Below are positions 16,944-26,070 of a stretch of DNA of 64,000 nucleotides, piece by piece. Every line of letters starts with the position of its first letter. The stretch's first letter is position 1. The position numbers and the translations under genes were made by a program. This DNA comes from Alkalicoccus daliensis (GTDB lineage Bacteria > Bacillota > Bacilli > Bacillales > Salisediminibacteriaceae), in assembly GCF_900103955.1 (NCBI RefSeq), contig NZ_FNIL01000002.1, positions 204,475 to 268,474 on the forward strand, given 5' to 3'. Under the pieces are notes generated by a model that ran no database searches, was not told the DNA's origin, and saw nothing but the letters and a program-made list of their open reading frames with translations.

Positions 16944-17156
16944 TTAAACAGACTTGACCCTTCTTCTGTACCGCAGCACTCCTTCGCAGACAAATCCTGC
17001 TGCAAATCCTCCCACAATCGGCAGGAGGGAAACCTCCGTGTAATCAAGGGAAATGTGTAATTGTAAAACAGCTATATTAAAGAAATAACCCACGCCATAT
17101 AACACGATCATTACACCAAAGGCTGCCAGCAGTGGCATCCAGAAAGGCCTCTTCAT
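16944..17156 (-). CDS. small two-helix membrane protein
   Basis: 70 residues (MKRPFWMPLL...) with membrane segments at about 8-30 and 42-60 and a basic C-terminus RYRRRVKSV. The start is chosen for GGAGGGGGAAG upstream. No family is recognised. Confidence 0.6.
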   Translation of the reverse strand: MKRPFWMPLLAAFGVMIVLYGVGYFFNIAVLQLHISLDYTEVSLLPIVGGFAAGFVCEGVLRYRRRVKSV

Positions 17157-17330
17157 GTTTCTTCCCCCTCCAACAGGCAGGAATTCTCCTGCAGTTTTTT
17201 CTTTTCTTCCTATAGTAAATTTTACCATAGATAAGCACTTGGCTGACCGTTAGCTTTTTCTTTTTTCGTCCACAACTCTCATTCTGGGAAATATATTTCT
17301 CCTGAAATTTATTTGCTGATAAAATATATG

Positions 17331-17780
17331 CTACTCCAATGTGATCAAAATGAGCTGGTCTGTAGTATCTTGGCAGTTTTCGAGAATGTAATCAGCTCCT
17401 TCTCCAGTTTCGACTGTTTGAATGGAGTTGCAGGTCGCAGTAGTTATACTTCCTTCACCATATTCATCTCTTCTTGAATCCATTGTTAACTTTATCTCTC
17501 CTGCATCGTAAGCAAGGTCATAAAGTATTGGATCGCCTTCTGTTGTATATCTGACAAGTCTTAAATTATCTTTTTTCTCTTCTTCCACATGATTAAGAAA
17601 CTGCTTAAACCTTTCCTCATTTTCAATTTCCCCGTGCATATCTACCACATCTTCAGCTGAAGGAGTGTAAGCAGAAACCGTATGTTCTTCCTGATTGCCG
17701 GCAGAGGAATACTCCGTATTTTGACAACCTGCAATAAAGAATATAAGTAATAAAACAATGGAAAATGTAATTTTTTTCAC
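17331..17780 (-). CDS. DUF4362 domain lipoprotein
   Basis: 149 residues from a GTG preceded by GAAGGGGG. The lipobox is FIAGC (Cys about 19). The domain begins AEDVVDMHGEIENEERFKQFL and contains RLVRYTTEGDPILYDL and a final ENCQ, matching DUF4362 of Bacillaceae. Function is unknown. It stands alone on this strand, upstream of the small membrane protein gene at 16944. Confidence 0.82.
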   Translation of the reverse strand: MKKITFSIVLLLIFFIAGCQNTEYSSAGNQEEHTVSAYTPSAEDVVDMHGEIENEERFKQFLNHVEEEKKDNLRLVRYTTEGDPILYDLAYDAGEIKLTMDSRRDEYGEGSITTATCNSIQTVETGEGADYILENCQDTTDQLILITLE

Positions 17781-17924
17781 TATGTATACCCCCTTCTTGC
17801 AACACATAGACGTTTTTCTTTCAGGGAAGTTTCATGTCGCACTTTTTCCCGGCAAGAGAAAATAACTATGATTGTTTCGACTGAAAATTAACAAAAACAA
17901 GTTTAAAAGTGAGGAAAGTAAATG

Positions 17925-18060
17925 AATCAAGTGTGCGAAACGCAGCCGGCGACTCCCTGGAGGACTGTGGACGAATTGAACATCCAGCTGCTGAAGGCAG
18001 CTTAGCTGAGAGAGTCCCCTCCGGAAAGCGTCCGGCGAAAGTGGAGCACCCACCACATTT
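17925..18060 (-). repeat. scaffold family B element, copy on minus strand
   Basis: Read on the minus strand it gives CACTTTCGCCGGACGCTTTC, GGGGACTCTCTCAGCT, a central hairpin AGCTGC/GCAGCT with loop CTTCA, then GGATGTTCAA and GGGAGTCGCC. The scaffold matches the copies at 16003 and 45808, but the hairpin arms differ. No gene is seen here. Confidence 0.65.
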
Positions 18061-18186
18061 CATAAAAGAAAATCATGTCTTAATGTTCTTTATAAGAAGT
18101 GAAGTTGTTTTTTATTTTCCCCTTCACAAAACCGACATATTTTTCCGAGGTGTCGTCTTTGACTATGAAAAAAAGTTACTTTATAG

Positions 18187-18224
18187 TTTAGAAAGTTAAC
18201 AGTTTAACAACTTAATAGTTTACG
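18187..18224 (+). promoter_or_regulatory. candidate MarR operator
   Basis: AAGTT (18193-18197) and AACTT (18209-18213) flank GTTAAC and GTTTAAC, and AGTTTA recurs on both sides. This AT-rich palindromic stretch lies immediately before the marR-like gene, as expected for autoregulation. Confidence 0.45.
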
Positions 18225-18234
18225 GGGTGTATAG

Positions 18235-18687
18235 ATGAAAAAACTGGAGTATATTGATCAGATCGACCAATTTATTATTGATATCAGTCTGACGATGTCC
18301 CACGAATTCGGCGCGGATGTGGAGGTAGATCTTTCCTCCAACCAGCAGTTAATGATTTATTTAATTGCGAAAAAGAATATCGTGAGGGTGAAAGAACTCG
18401 CTTTTTATATGAATGTTTCTGCCAGTGCGATCAGCCAGATGGCAGGAAAGCTGGAACAGCTCGACCTGCTTGAGCGGTCCATTGATGAATGCAACCGGCG
18501 CCAGACGGTGCTGCGCCTGCTTCCCAAAGGAGAAAATTTTGTAAAAGAGATGGAAGAAAAACGCCACGCAATCATGCGGAAATACTTATCCAGACTGCCG
18601 GAAGATGAGCTGGAAACAATGCGGGATACATTCGCCAATTTGTCGCAGCTGATTCTGGAAAGCCAGAAAGAAGGAGAGGAATCATGA
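18235..18687 (+). CDS. MarR family transcriptional regulator
   Basis: 150 residues with a winged helix in the middle (VKELAFYMNVSASAISQMAGKLEQLDLLERS, then DECNRRQTVLRLLPKG as the wing). It probably represses its own operon. The stop overlaps the start of the RND pump gene by four bases, indicating translational coupling and a role as local repressor of the pump. A palindromic AT-rich stretch lies just upstream. Confidence 0.92.
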   Translation: MKKLEYIDQIDQFIIDISLTMSHEFGADVEVDLSSNQQLMIYLIAKKNIVRVKELAFYMNVSASAISQMAGKLEQLDLLERSIDECNRRQTVLRLLPKGENFVKEMEEKRHAIMRKYLSRLPEDELETMRDTFANLSQLILESQKEGEES

Positions 18688-21600
18688 AAATAACAAACTT
18701 TTCTATTGCGCGCCCGGTTTTTACAATGGTTACGATGGCCTTGTTTCTGCTGCTCGGGTTCGTATCACTTACAAATATTCCATTAAAATTAATCCCGGAC
18801 ATTGATCCGCCGATTGCGGCAGTAGTAACATCATATGATGATGCAGGACCGGAAGAAGTAGTGGAGCAGATATCGCGGCCGATGGAGCAGAATTTATCTA
18901 CCGTCGGCGGTTTGAATAATATCTCCACCATTTCCATGGAGGGGCAGTCCCTCACAATCCTGGAGTTTTCCTGGACGACTTCGATTGATGATGTGGAGAA
19001 TGACATTATCACTTCGATGAACCAGGTGCCGCTGCCAAATGATGCGGGACAGCCGCAGTTTATTAAATTTGATCCGGCACAGTTCCCGATTATTCAGCTT
19101 TCCCTTTCTTCCGATAATGGCGGGGATATGCAGGCGCTCGTGGAAGACCTGGAAAGGGACCTGCTCCGTGTGGATGGAGTAGCAACGATTGATCTTATGG
19201 GAGACGCAGTGGAAGAAATTTCTGTCACCCTGGACCAGGAAGCCCTGGAAGAAAATAATCTCGTGCAGTCTGATATTGTGCAGGTGCTGCAGACACATAA
19301 TATCACTGCACCGGGCGGCGTCGTGGAAGACGGTGGCGATGAGCTGACTACCCGGGTGCTGTTTGAACTCGGCAGTCTGGAAGACATAGAAAATATCGTC
19401 GTTACAGAAACGATTACGGAGGAAGAAGAAACGGAAACGGTCACGCTTTCGGAAGTAGCGGAAGTGGAAAGAGGACCGGAGCCGACAGATATTATTACCC
19501 GCACAAATCAGGAAGATGCCATTTTATTAAGCGTACAGCAGCAGGCAGATGCAAATACTGCCGGGGTCGCTTCAGAAGTAATGGCGGAGCTGGATGAACT
19601 GCTGGAAACAGGAGATTACGAGGACCTGCAGGCAGATGTCCTGTTTAATCAGGGCGAATTTATTGAAGATGCCATTTCCAACGTCGCACTTGCATTAATC
19701 GGCGGGGGAATTATTGCGATGGTCGTGCTGTTTTTCTTTTTGCGGAGCTTTAAAACACCATTACTCATCGGAATCGCTATTCCGTTTTCTGTAATTGTCA
19801 CGTTCGTACTGCTGTACTTTACGAACTTCTCGTTAAACATCATGACACTCGGCGGACTTGCGCTCGGGATCGGGATGCTTGTTGATAACTCCATTGTGGT
19901 AATTGAAAACATTTACAGGCATTTATCGATGAAAAAGTCACCCCGGCAGGCGGCGGCAGACGGAACGAAAGAAGTCGCAACTGCGATTACCGCTAGTACA
20001 CTGACGACGATTTCCGTATTTTTACCGGTCGTATTTATCAGTGGAATTGTCGGAAATTTATTCCGGGAATTTGCGCTTACCGTATCCTTCAGTCTGCTTG
20101 CTTCTCTGGCAGTGGCCCTTACGGTTGTGCCGATGATTGCAAGCCGCTGGCTGAAGGCGCCGAAGGAAGATGTAGAAGAAAAGCGCCAGAAATCACGATT
20201 TATCACCTTTTTTGATAAAACGGCCCGCTGGTCGCTGAAGAACAGAATGATTGTCTTTTTAGTCACGGTGGCGCTGCTTATAGCAGGCGGATTTGGCATC
20301 ACGACTGTCGGCACACAGTTTTTGCCGGCCACTGATGAAAGCTTTCTGCAGATTGAAGTGGAAAATGAAACAGGTACACCGCTTGATACAACGTTTGAAG
20401 ATGTCCAGGCAATTGAGGAAGTATTGGACGAGCACGGGGAGATTGAAGCGTATACTTCTGTCACAGGTTCCGGCGGAGACCAGGGACCAATGGCGGAAGG
20501 CACCCAGGGGAACCAGGCAGTCGTGTATGTAACGATGGTTCCGGTCGGGGAGCGCGACATCTCCACGATTGATTTCGGCGAAGAAATCCGCCGCGACGTG
20601 GAGAACGCAGCACCGGATGCAGAAGTAAATCTTGCAGTGGAAGCTTCCTTTGGCGGGGATCCGAATACGTTCAGCTTTGATTTAACTGATCAGGATCCCG
20701 TCCAGCTGCAGGAAGTGGCAGAGGATCTGCTGGCAGAATTTGAAGATATGCCAGAGTTTACAGAAGTAACGAACACGTATGAAGAAACAACACCGGAGCT
20801 GCAGGTGCTGATTGATGAAGAAGCAGCCCGGGAAGAAGGCCTTACGCCGGCCGAAATTGCTGAGGCAGTGGATACAAACACCCGCGGCGCCTTTGCGACT
20901 CAGATTGTCACAGAGCAAAATGACGTACTGGAAGTAAACGTCCGGCTCGCAGAAGAGTTCACGGAAGACGTGGAAGCGCTGGAAGACTTGCTGCTGCGTA
21001 ACCAGGAAGGGGAGTTCGTCGCCCTGAATGAAGTGGCAGACATTGAACGCGGAGAAGGCCCGGAAACAATTAACCGGATCAACCAGGAAGAATCTGTGCA
21101 GTTCTCGCTCACGTATTCTACAGATTATAACTTAGGGGAAATTAATCAGCTCGTGGACGATACAGTAGAGGATTACGGTCTCCCATCCGGTACGACGCTT
21201 TCCTACACAGGGGATCAGCAGCTGCTGGACGATGCGATCAGTGATTTAACGCTCGCTTTAATCCTTGCCGTAGTATTCGTTTACTTCGTCATGGCAGCGC
21301 AGTTTGAATCATTGAAATATCCGCTTGTTGTCATGTTTACGGTGCCGCTCGTATTAATCGGCGTGACGCTCAGTCTCACGCTTACGAGAACGCCGATCAG
21401 CGTGACCGCCTTTATTGGGCTCATCGTCCTCGTCGGAATCGTCGTCAATAACTCGATTGTACTTGTCGACTACATTAACAGGCAGAAAGAGTACGGCTTA
21501 AAGAGTTATGATGCTATTGTAGAAGGAGTGAAGGATAGAGCACGTCCGATCCTTATGACAGCTTCTACGACAATTCTGGCGCTGATTCCGCTTGCGATGG

Positions 21601-22061
21601 GTCTCGGAGAAGGATCGGAAATTCAGCAGCCGCTTGCGATAACCGTGATCGGCGGCATGGTGAGTGCTACTTTCTTAACACTTGTACTGATTCCGGTCGT
21701 TTACAGCTTTTTTGATAAAGAGACACGGAATTTAAACAAAAAGTATATGACACCGGACGGGCAGATTGTTCCTGCCTACCTGCTGGAAGATTCATATAGG
21801 AAAGAAGATGGAGCCTCCCGTAAGCACTTTTCCATCGAATCAGAGGACCGGCCGCTCGATAAAGCAGAATTGAATGATTTTTATAAAGGCATGGACGACG
21901 AACTCGATCCAGCCTTTAAGGAAGCAACTTCTGCAGAAGAGGCCGGCGATGAAAGTGAATTTTTAACAGAACGCAGGGAAGACAAAGACACGTCGAAAAT
22001 GTCGAAGGAAGAATTGCTGGAGGTACTGGAAGAATTAATCAAGCGTAATAAAAAAGAATAA
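18684..22061 (+). CDS. RND family efflux transporter (SwrC/AcrB-like)
   Basis: 1125 residues. Twelve membrane segments in the RND pattern: one at 10-30, then blocks near 330-490 and 860-1010, separated by two large extracytoplasmic domains. GLALGIGMLVDNSIVVIENI carries the proton-relay Asp of TM4, and RPILMTASTTILALIPLAMG is a typical late segment. The first lines (ARPVFTMVTMAL, IPPIDP-like region) are canonical. The C-terminal tail of about 100 residues is acidic and ends KEELLEVLEELIKRN. It exports surfactants or hydrophobic compounds using the proton or sodium gradient. It forms an operon with the MarR gene. Confidence 0.93.
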   Translation: MKITNFSIARPVFTMVTMALFLLLGFVSLTNIPLKLIPDIDPPIAAVVTSYDDAGPEEVVEQISRPMEQNLSTVGGLNNISTISMEGQSLTILEFSWTTSIDDVENDIITSMNQVPLPNDAGQPQFIKFDPAQFPIIQLSLSSDNGGDMQALVEDLERDLLRVDGVATIDLMGDAVEEISVTLDQEALEENNLVQSDIVQVLQTHNITAPGGVVEDGGDELTTRVLFELGSLEDIENIVVTETITEEEETETVTLSEVAEVERGPEPTDIITRTNQEDAILLSVQQQADANTAGVASEVMAELDELLETGDYEDLQADVLFNQGEFIEDAISNVALALIGGGIIAMVVLFFFLRSFKTPLLIGIAIPFSVIVTFVLLYFTNFSLNIMTLGGLALGIGMLVDNSIVVIENIYRHLSMKKSPRQAAADGTKEVATAITASTLTTISVFLPVVFISGIVGNLFREFALTVSFSLLASLAVALTVVPMIASRWLKAPKEDVEEKRQKSRFITFFDKTARWSLKNRMIVFLVTVALLIAGGFGITTVGTQFLPATDESFLQIEVENETGTPLDTTFEDVQAIEEVLDEHGEIEAYTSVTGSGGDQGPMAEGTQGNQAVVYVTMVPVGERDISTIDFGEEIRRDVENAAPDAEVNLAVEASFGGDPNTFSFDLTDQDPVQLQEVAEDLLAEFEDMPEFTEVTNTYEETTPELQVLIDEEAAREEGLTPAEIAEAVDTNTRGAFATQIVTEQNDVLEVNVRLAEEFTEDVEALEDLLLRNQEGEFVALNEVADIERGEGPETINRINQEESVQFSLTYSTDYNLGEINQLVDDTVEDYGLPSGTTLSYTGDQQLLDDAISDLTLALILAVVFVYFVMAAQFESLKYPLVVMFTVPLVLIGVTLSLTLTRTPISVTAFIGLIVLVGIVVNNSIVLVDYINRQKEYGLKSYDAIVEGVKDRARPILMTASTTILALIPLAMGLGEGSEIQQPLAITVIGGMVSATFLTLVLIPVVYSFFDKETRNLNKKYMTPDGQIVPAYLLEDSYRKEDGASRKHFSIESEDRPLDKAELNDFYKGMDDELDPAFKEATSAEEAGDESEFLTERREDKDTSKMSKEELLEVLEELIKRNKKE

Positions 22062-22069
22062 GACATGCA

Positions 22070-22110
22070 GGCAGCGCAGACAAGAAAGTCTGCGCTGCCC
22101 GTTTGTTTAT
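22070..22110 (+). terminator. terminator after the RND gene
   Basis: Perfect 12-base arms GGCAGCGCAGAC and GTCTGCGCTGCC with a six-base loop; the T run after it is short (TTTGTTT). Confidence 0.75.
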
Positions 22111-22151
22111 AAAGTTATAGGTATGATATATTTATAGCTTTCTATATATTG

Positions 22152-22200
22152 GGTTCTCCTTCGCTTTCCGGCGCAAGCGTTCGCCGAAAGTGAAGCAGCA
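22152..22200 (+). repeat. fragment of a scaffold family B element
   Basis: TCCTTCGCTTTCCGGCG followed closely by GCCGAAAGTGAAGCAGC looks like the two ends of a B element joined, with the centre deleted. Confidence 0.45.
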
Positions 22201-22374
22201 AAGAAAGCTATTAATTTACAAAAAACAGTTTTGTTTTCAAAGAAGCTTTAAATAACAACCTGCTGATACCTTTCCGACAACGAACAGGAGAAAATTGTAA
22301 AGTTTTCCTAGGCAAATGGATTCTCTTTTTGTATGATGGATAGAGAGAATTGGCAAAGAAAAGAGGGCTGGACC

Positions 22375-23016
22375 GTGAAAATGAAACATTTACTATTGGC
22401 AGCTGCGCTGATCAGTCTTGCCGCCTGTGCAAATAATGAAGACGGGGAAGAGGCTGCCCAGCAGGACGAAGAAAGGGAGCTGGAATCACTGCGGGAAAGT
22501 GAAGCGGCGCTTGCGGAACAGCTGGAAGAGGAACGGGAACGCACCTCGGAACTGGAAGAAAGAGTCGAAGACCTTTATGAAGAAAACATGCAGTTAAAAG
22601 ATGATTTACTGACGTATAAACAGGACTTAATCGACCGGCAGGCGGAACATGAGCAGGAGCTTGCGGAACGCCAGGAACTCGATGACACAGCGAGACAGCT
22701 TTTTCAGGCAATGCACGAAAGGGATACGGACCTGCTGGCTGAGCTTCTGGCAGAGGAAGTGCAGATTGACAGCGACGCAGAGCTGCTTACTTTTACAAGA
22801 GATGAGATGGAGCGGTCGTTTCATTTTCTGCAGCTGGAACGAGTGAATTTTGTCCGGCAGCGTTCCCTTGAGGTGAATGAGGGCGAAGCAGTGGCAGAAT
22901 ACGAATTTTACGACGCGGACGAAGAGGAACTTTATTTGGATGGCGCTGTGGAAGTCAGCTTTGAGCAGATCGAGGAAAATGACTGGTCAGTCGTCTATGT
23001 ACAGTTTATCAACTAA
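22375..23016 (+). CDS. lipoprotein with coiled coil and NTF2-like tail
   Basis: 213 residues from a GTG after AAGAGG (an ATG two codons later is also possible). The lipobox is LAAC (Cys about 18). Residues 30-100 form a Glu/Arg-rich coiled coil with heptads. The C-terminal part (RQLFQAMHERDTDLLAELLA, ERSFHFLQ, VEVSFEQIEENDWSVVYVQF) resembles a SnoaL/NTF2-like fold. Function is unknown; it is probably a cell-surface protein. Confidence 0.75.
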   Translation: MKMKHLLLAAALISLAACANNEDGEEAAQQDEERELESLRESEAALAEQLEEERERTSELEERVEDLYEENMQLKDDLLTYKQDLIDRQAEHEQELAERQELDDTARQLFQAMHERDTDLLAELLAEEVQIDSDAELLTFTRDEMERSFHFLQLERVNFVRQRSLEVNEGEAVAEYEFYDADEEELYLDGAVEVSFEQIEENDWSVVYVQFIN

Positions 23017-23019
23017 ATG

Positions 23020-23058
23020 AAGGGCCCTTCCTGGCAAGCAGGAAAGGCTCTTTTTCTA
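23020..23058 (+). terminator. terminator after the coiled-coil lipoprotein gene
   Basis: GGGCCCTTCCTG pairs with CAGGAAAGGCTC apart from a mismatch, followed by TTTTTCT. It also lies at the 3' end of the convergent YvrJ gene. Confidence 0.7.
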
Positions 23059-23059
23059 A

Positions 23060-23242
23060 TTAATGCAGATGATTTTCCGCTGGGCCGGGAGGTTTTAATT
23101 CCGGGGGGAGCGGTCGTCCGGCAGCAAGGCTGAGGATGGAACGGTTAATCGTATCAAGCTTCTTTTCCATCCGGTAGAGCAGATAAAAAGTGATCGTGAC
23201 CGGAAAGCCGAATTCCCCCAGTACCTGTATCCAGAACTCCAT
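23060..23242 (-). CDS. YvrJ family protein
   Basis: 60 residues: MEFWIQVLGEFGFPVTITFYLLYRMEKKLD pattern, a single membrane segment followed by KLDTINRSI, typical of the YvrJ family of unknown function. The start follows AAAGGAGATGCGCCC. It is the third gene of a same-strand trio with DUF2922 and DUF1659 genes, a recurrent arrangement in Bacillaceae. Confidence 0.82.
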   Translation of the reverse strand: MEFWIQVLGEFGFPVTITFYLLYRMEKKLDTINRSILSLAAGRPLPPELKPPGPAENHLH

Positions 23243-23420
23243 GGGCGCATCTCCTTTCTGCTGGGATCCGTGGCTGCACTGCTTGCAGATATCTTCTATG
23301 AAATACATCGGACAGCTTGTGTAATTGATCGGGAAAAGCCACTCATAAGCTGAAAAGAGTAAAAATCTCATAATAAAAAGCTCTCCCGTCACAAAGGCAA
23401 CGGGAGCAGCTCGGAAAAAC

Positions 23421-23642
23421 TTATATACCGATATCGATTGTGTCTACGTTTCGTTCCACGAGACGGGCACCGCGTTTTTCAACGAAGTTGCCGCTGGCAC
23501 CGAAAAACACATCCGCAGCGAGGATCTCATCCATCGCCTGTGTGACTGCTGCTGCATCTACGGGTTCTTTCGGAGAATCCACTGCAATCGTAGCGCTGGT
23601 ACCTGCTTCTGTAGTAAACAAAAGTTCTAAACGTTTTGTCAT
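23421..23642 (-). CDS. DUF2922 family protein
   Basis: 73 residues. KRLELLFTTEAG, SPKEPVDAAAVTQAMDEIL and GARLVERNVDTIDI match the DUF2922 family. Cytoplasmic, no signal. It lies between the DUF1659 and YvrJ genes on the same strand. The family has no known function. The ribosome site is AAGGAGGG. Confidence 0.85.
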   Translation of the reverse strand: MTKRLELLFTTEAGTSATIAVDSPKEPVDAAAVTQAMDEILAADVFFGASGNFVEKRGARLVERNVDTIDIGI

Positions 23643-23658
23643 CTTTTATCCCTCCTTA

Positions 23659-23871
23659 TTATTCAGATAGTTCGTACACGTTATTTCGTTCTACACTGTA
23701 CACCAAGTGCTGCTGCAGGGAGGCAATTGCCATCCCGGCCTGGTAAAGTGCTGCATCTTCCGACTGAGATTTTACATTGCGGAAATTGCGTGTCTGAAAC
23801 AGGATGTTGCCGTCTTCATCATAACCAGCATTGAAAGTAAGAATCAGGCGAGTCTGCGTTAAATGATTCAT
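23659..23871 (-). CDS. DUF1659 family protein
   Basis: 70 residues. TRLILTFNAGYDEDGNILFQ and TRNFRNVKSQSEDAALYQAG are typical of DUF1659. The ATG follows AAAGGGGGTGACACA. It is the first gene of the trio with DUF2922 (16 bases downstream) and YvrJ. DUF1659 and DUF2922 proteins look distantly alike (short beta strands then a helix), suggesting a partner pair. Confidence 0.85.
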   Translation of the reverse strand: MNHLTQTRLILTFNAGYDEDGNILFQTRNFRNVKSQSEDAALYQAGMAIASLQQHLVYSVERNNVYELSE

Positions 23872-23985
23872 TGTGTCACCCCCTTTCACTCCATAAGTAC
23901 ATCGAAAGTAAAAAAAGGGAGGAAGGAAACTTGAAAAAAATTTGAAAACAGGAGAAAATAGACAAAGAGACAGGGGGGCCACTTC

Positions 23986-24612
23986 GTGAAGATACTGCTG
24001 ACAGGGTTTGAGCCGTTTGGAGACATGGATATAAACCCATCGCATTTATTAATGGAATGGGCTGCGACACAGGAATTTGAGGGAGTGGAGATAAAAACGC
24101 TTTCTCTGCCGGTGGTGTATGCTCTCTGTGCGGAAAAAGCACTGGAGGAAATGAAACGCTGGGAGCCGGACGCAGTCGTTCATTTCGGGGTAGCCGCCGG
24201 ACGGGAAGCGGTAAATGTGGAGAGAATTGCGGTGAATCTGGAAGATGCTGCATCGTTCCCCGATAACAGCGGGGATACGCCCCAGGACAGACCGGTCGTA
24301 AACAACGGGCCGGATGGGATATTTGCAACACTTCCTGTACGCAGATTGACAGCGCAGCTGCAAAGCAGGGGAGTGCCGGCAGTACTTTCCTACAGTGCCG
24401 GTACTTATATCTGCAATACGACGTTATACCGCACGCTGCACCTGATTACACAGGAGAACCTCCCCTGCCAGGCCGGATTTATACATCTGCCCGCGCTGCC
24501 GGAAATGGTAACTGGAACACGGCTTCCTTCCATGGCAATGGAAACGCAGCAGCAGGCGCTTCGTATTATAGTAGAAACAATAACGGAGGAGAAGAGCCAT
24601 GATAAAAGATAA
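23986..24612 (+). CDS. pcp: pyroglutamyl-peptidase I
   Basis: 208 residues from a GTG. A cytosolic cysteine peptidase that removes N-terminal pyroglutamate. MKILLTGFEPFGD, the catalytic Glu79 in NVERIAVN, Cys143 in SYSAGTYICN and His167 in GFIHLPALP are all present. Its 3' end overlaps the start of an ArsR-type regulator by 14 bases. Confidence 0.95.
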   Translation: MKILLTGFEPFGDMDINPSHLLMEWAATQEFEGVEIKTLSLPVVYALCAEKALEEMKRWEPDAVVHFGVAAGREAVNVERIAVNLEDAASFPDNSGDTPQDRPVVNNGPDGIFATLPVRRLTAQLQSRGVPAVLSYSAGTYICNTTLYRTLHLITQENLPCQAGFIHLPALPEMVTGTRLPSMAMETQQQALRIIVETITEEKSHDKR

Positions 24613-24943
24613 AATGAGCTATGAAGATGCAGCTGTATTATTTAAGCTACTTGGGGATAAAACCCGGTTGACGATGGTGTCACTGCTGTCCGCTGATGAT
24701 GTATGTGTCTGTGAATTTGTAGAGATTTTTCAGACGAGCCAGCCTTCCGTGAGCCAGCATCTGAGAAAACTCCGTGATAAGGGACTTGTGAAAGAAAGAA
24801 AGCAGGGACAGTGGGTTTTTTATTCGCTGAATGAATCTTCCATTCATTATCCGATGGCGATGGCACTCGTGCAGGAGCTGCCGGATCCGAAAATTATGCT
24901 GAACCAGATTGAAGCAGATGGCCTGCGCGTTACCTGCTGCTGA
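24599..24943 (+). CDS. arsR: ArsR family metalloid-responsive repressor
   Basis: 114 residues. The winged-helix region contains LFKLLGDKTRLTMVSLL, DVCVCEF (the Cys-Val-Cys arsenite ligand pair at the recognition helix) and SQPSVSQHLRKLRDKGLV. A Cys-Cys pair ends the protein. It would release DNA on binding As(III) or Sb(III). It overlaps pcp and precedes arsC, so its message may start inside pcp. Confidence 0.92.
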   Translation: MIKDKMSYEDAAVLFKLLGDKTRLTMVSLLSADDVCVCEFVEIFQTSQPSVSQHLRKLRDKGLVKERKQGQWVFYSLNESSIHYPMAMALVQELPDPKIMLNQIEADGLRVTCC

Positions 24944-24990
24944 TTTTCTTCATACTTTCTTTACATTTTGATAAAAGAAATCATGTTATT

Positions 24991-25010
24991 ATATAAGTGA
25001 ATGATTATAT
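24991..25010 (+). promoter_or_regulatory. candidate ArsR operator upstream of arsC
   Basis: ATATAA (24991-24996) and TTATAT (25005-25010) form an inverted repeat around GTGAATGA, resembling SmtB/ArsR sites. A possible promoter TTGATA-16-TATATA overlaps its left arm. Confidence 0.45.
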
Positions 25011-25032
25011 GAAAAATACTGGAGGCTTTCGA

Positions 25033-25452
25033 ATGTCAAAACGAACAATTTACTTTTTATGTACAGGGAATTCCTGCCGCAGCCAAATGGCAGAAGGCTG
25101 GGCGAAACACTATCTCGAGAATGGATGGGATGTGTACTCCGCAGGCATTGAAGCACACGGAGTCAACCCGGATGCGGTAAAAGCCATGGGGGAAGTGGAT
25201 ATTGATATTTCCAGTCAGTCTTCTGATAAAATTGATCCGGAGCTGCTGCAGCAGGCAGATCTCGTCGTTACGCTCTGTGACCACGCAGATGAAGTCTGCC
25301 CGGCAACGCCACCGAATAAAGAACGTGTACACTGGGGATTTGAAGATCCTGCGAAAGCCGGCGGCACCCCGGAGGAACGCTGGGCGGTATTTCAGCGTGT
25401 ACGTGATGAAATCGGAGAACGCATCCGCTTATTTCAGGAAACAGGTCAATAA
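25033..25452 (+). CDS. arsC: thioredoxin-coupled arsenate reductase
   Basis: 139 residues. The phosphatase-like P-loop C10TGNSCR16S and the relay cysteines C82 and C89 (LCDHADEVC) match the Staphylococcus/Bacillus ArsC class that hands electrons to thioredoxin. It reduces arsenate to arsenite in the cytoplasm. No arsenite efflux pump gene is adjacent. The start MSKRT follows TGGAGG. A strong terminator follows. Confidence 0.95.
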   Translation: MSKRTIYFLCTGNSCRSQMAEGWAKHYLENGWDVYSAGIEAHGVNPDAVKAMGEVDIDISSQSSDKIDPELLQQADLVVTLCDHADEVCPATPPNKERVHWGFEDPAKAGGTPEERWAVFQRVRDEIGERIRLFQETGQ

Positions 25453-25492
25453 TAAAATCCCCGGCCATTAATTGGTCGGGGATTTTTTTTGG
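25453..25492 (+). terminator. terminator of arsC
   Basis: AATCCCCGGCC pairs with GGTCGGGGATT and is followed by T8. Its right half overlaps the 3' end of the convergent gene at 25468. Confidence 0.9.
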
Positions 25493-26004
25493 TCCTTTTC
25501 TTTTTCCACATATACATAGTCAGCCAGAAAATTTTCCAGCCGCTGCTTTTCTTCATTCGGTACTGTCGTTTTGATCCGCTGTCCTTTTACAAGTTCCATA
25601 ATCAGCTGCCGCCTGTGCCTGCGCTGCTTTCCCCATTTAATAATACGGATTTTTGACCACTTGGCGTGGTAGCCTGCGAAAATAACCGCATCCCCCTGAA
25701 CCTGGAAAACTTTATCCAGCGTAAGCAGAATAAACATGCCAAGCAGAAATACGACGACAAATAACAGCGTCGCAGTAGTGAAATTGGTGAACAACTGCAT
25801 AAACAGCAGGATCGACAGCAGGAACACTATATAGCAGGCATAAATAGAGCTTTTATAAATGATGGAAGAAGTCGATATTTTTTTCGGATCGTCTAATTCA
25901 AAAAGAACGGTATTGCCCGAAAGCTTCCGGAATCGGTCGGTAAAAAGATGATACACAGCAAGTATGGACATGACAACTGCTGTAATAAGATAAAGCCACT
26001 GCAT
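25468..26004 (-). CDS. membrane protein with PH-like/DUF5673-type tail
   Basis: 178 residues. Membrane segments at about 3-20, 50-68 and 76-95 precede a soluble part (VFQVQGDAVIFAGYHAKWSKIRIIKWG, EKQRLENFLADYVYV) that looks like a small bacterial PH-like domain. Function is unknown. It lies between arsC (convergent) and the pterin dehydratase gene. Confidence 0.65.
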   Translation of the reverse strand: MQWLYLITAVVMSILAVYHLFTDRFRKLSGNTVLFELDDPKKISTSSIIYKSSIYACYIVFLLSILLFMQLFTNFTTATLLFVVVFLLGMFILLTLDKVFQVQGDAVIFAGYHAKWSKIRIIKWGKQRRHRRQLIMELVKGQRIKTTVPNEEKQRLENFLADYVYVEKEKDQKKSPTN

Positions 26005-26070
26005 ACAACACTCTCCCTCGTACGAAACGTCCTGTCTATCATACCATTTCGCAGATGGAGAAAAAAGAAA

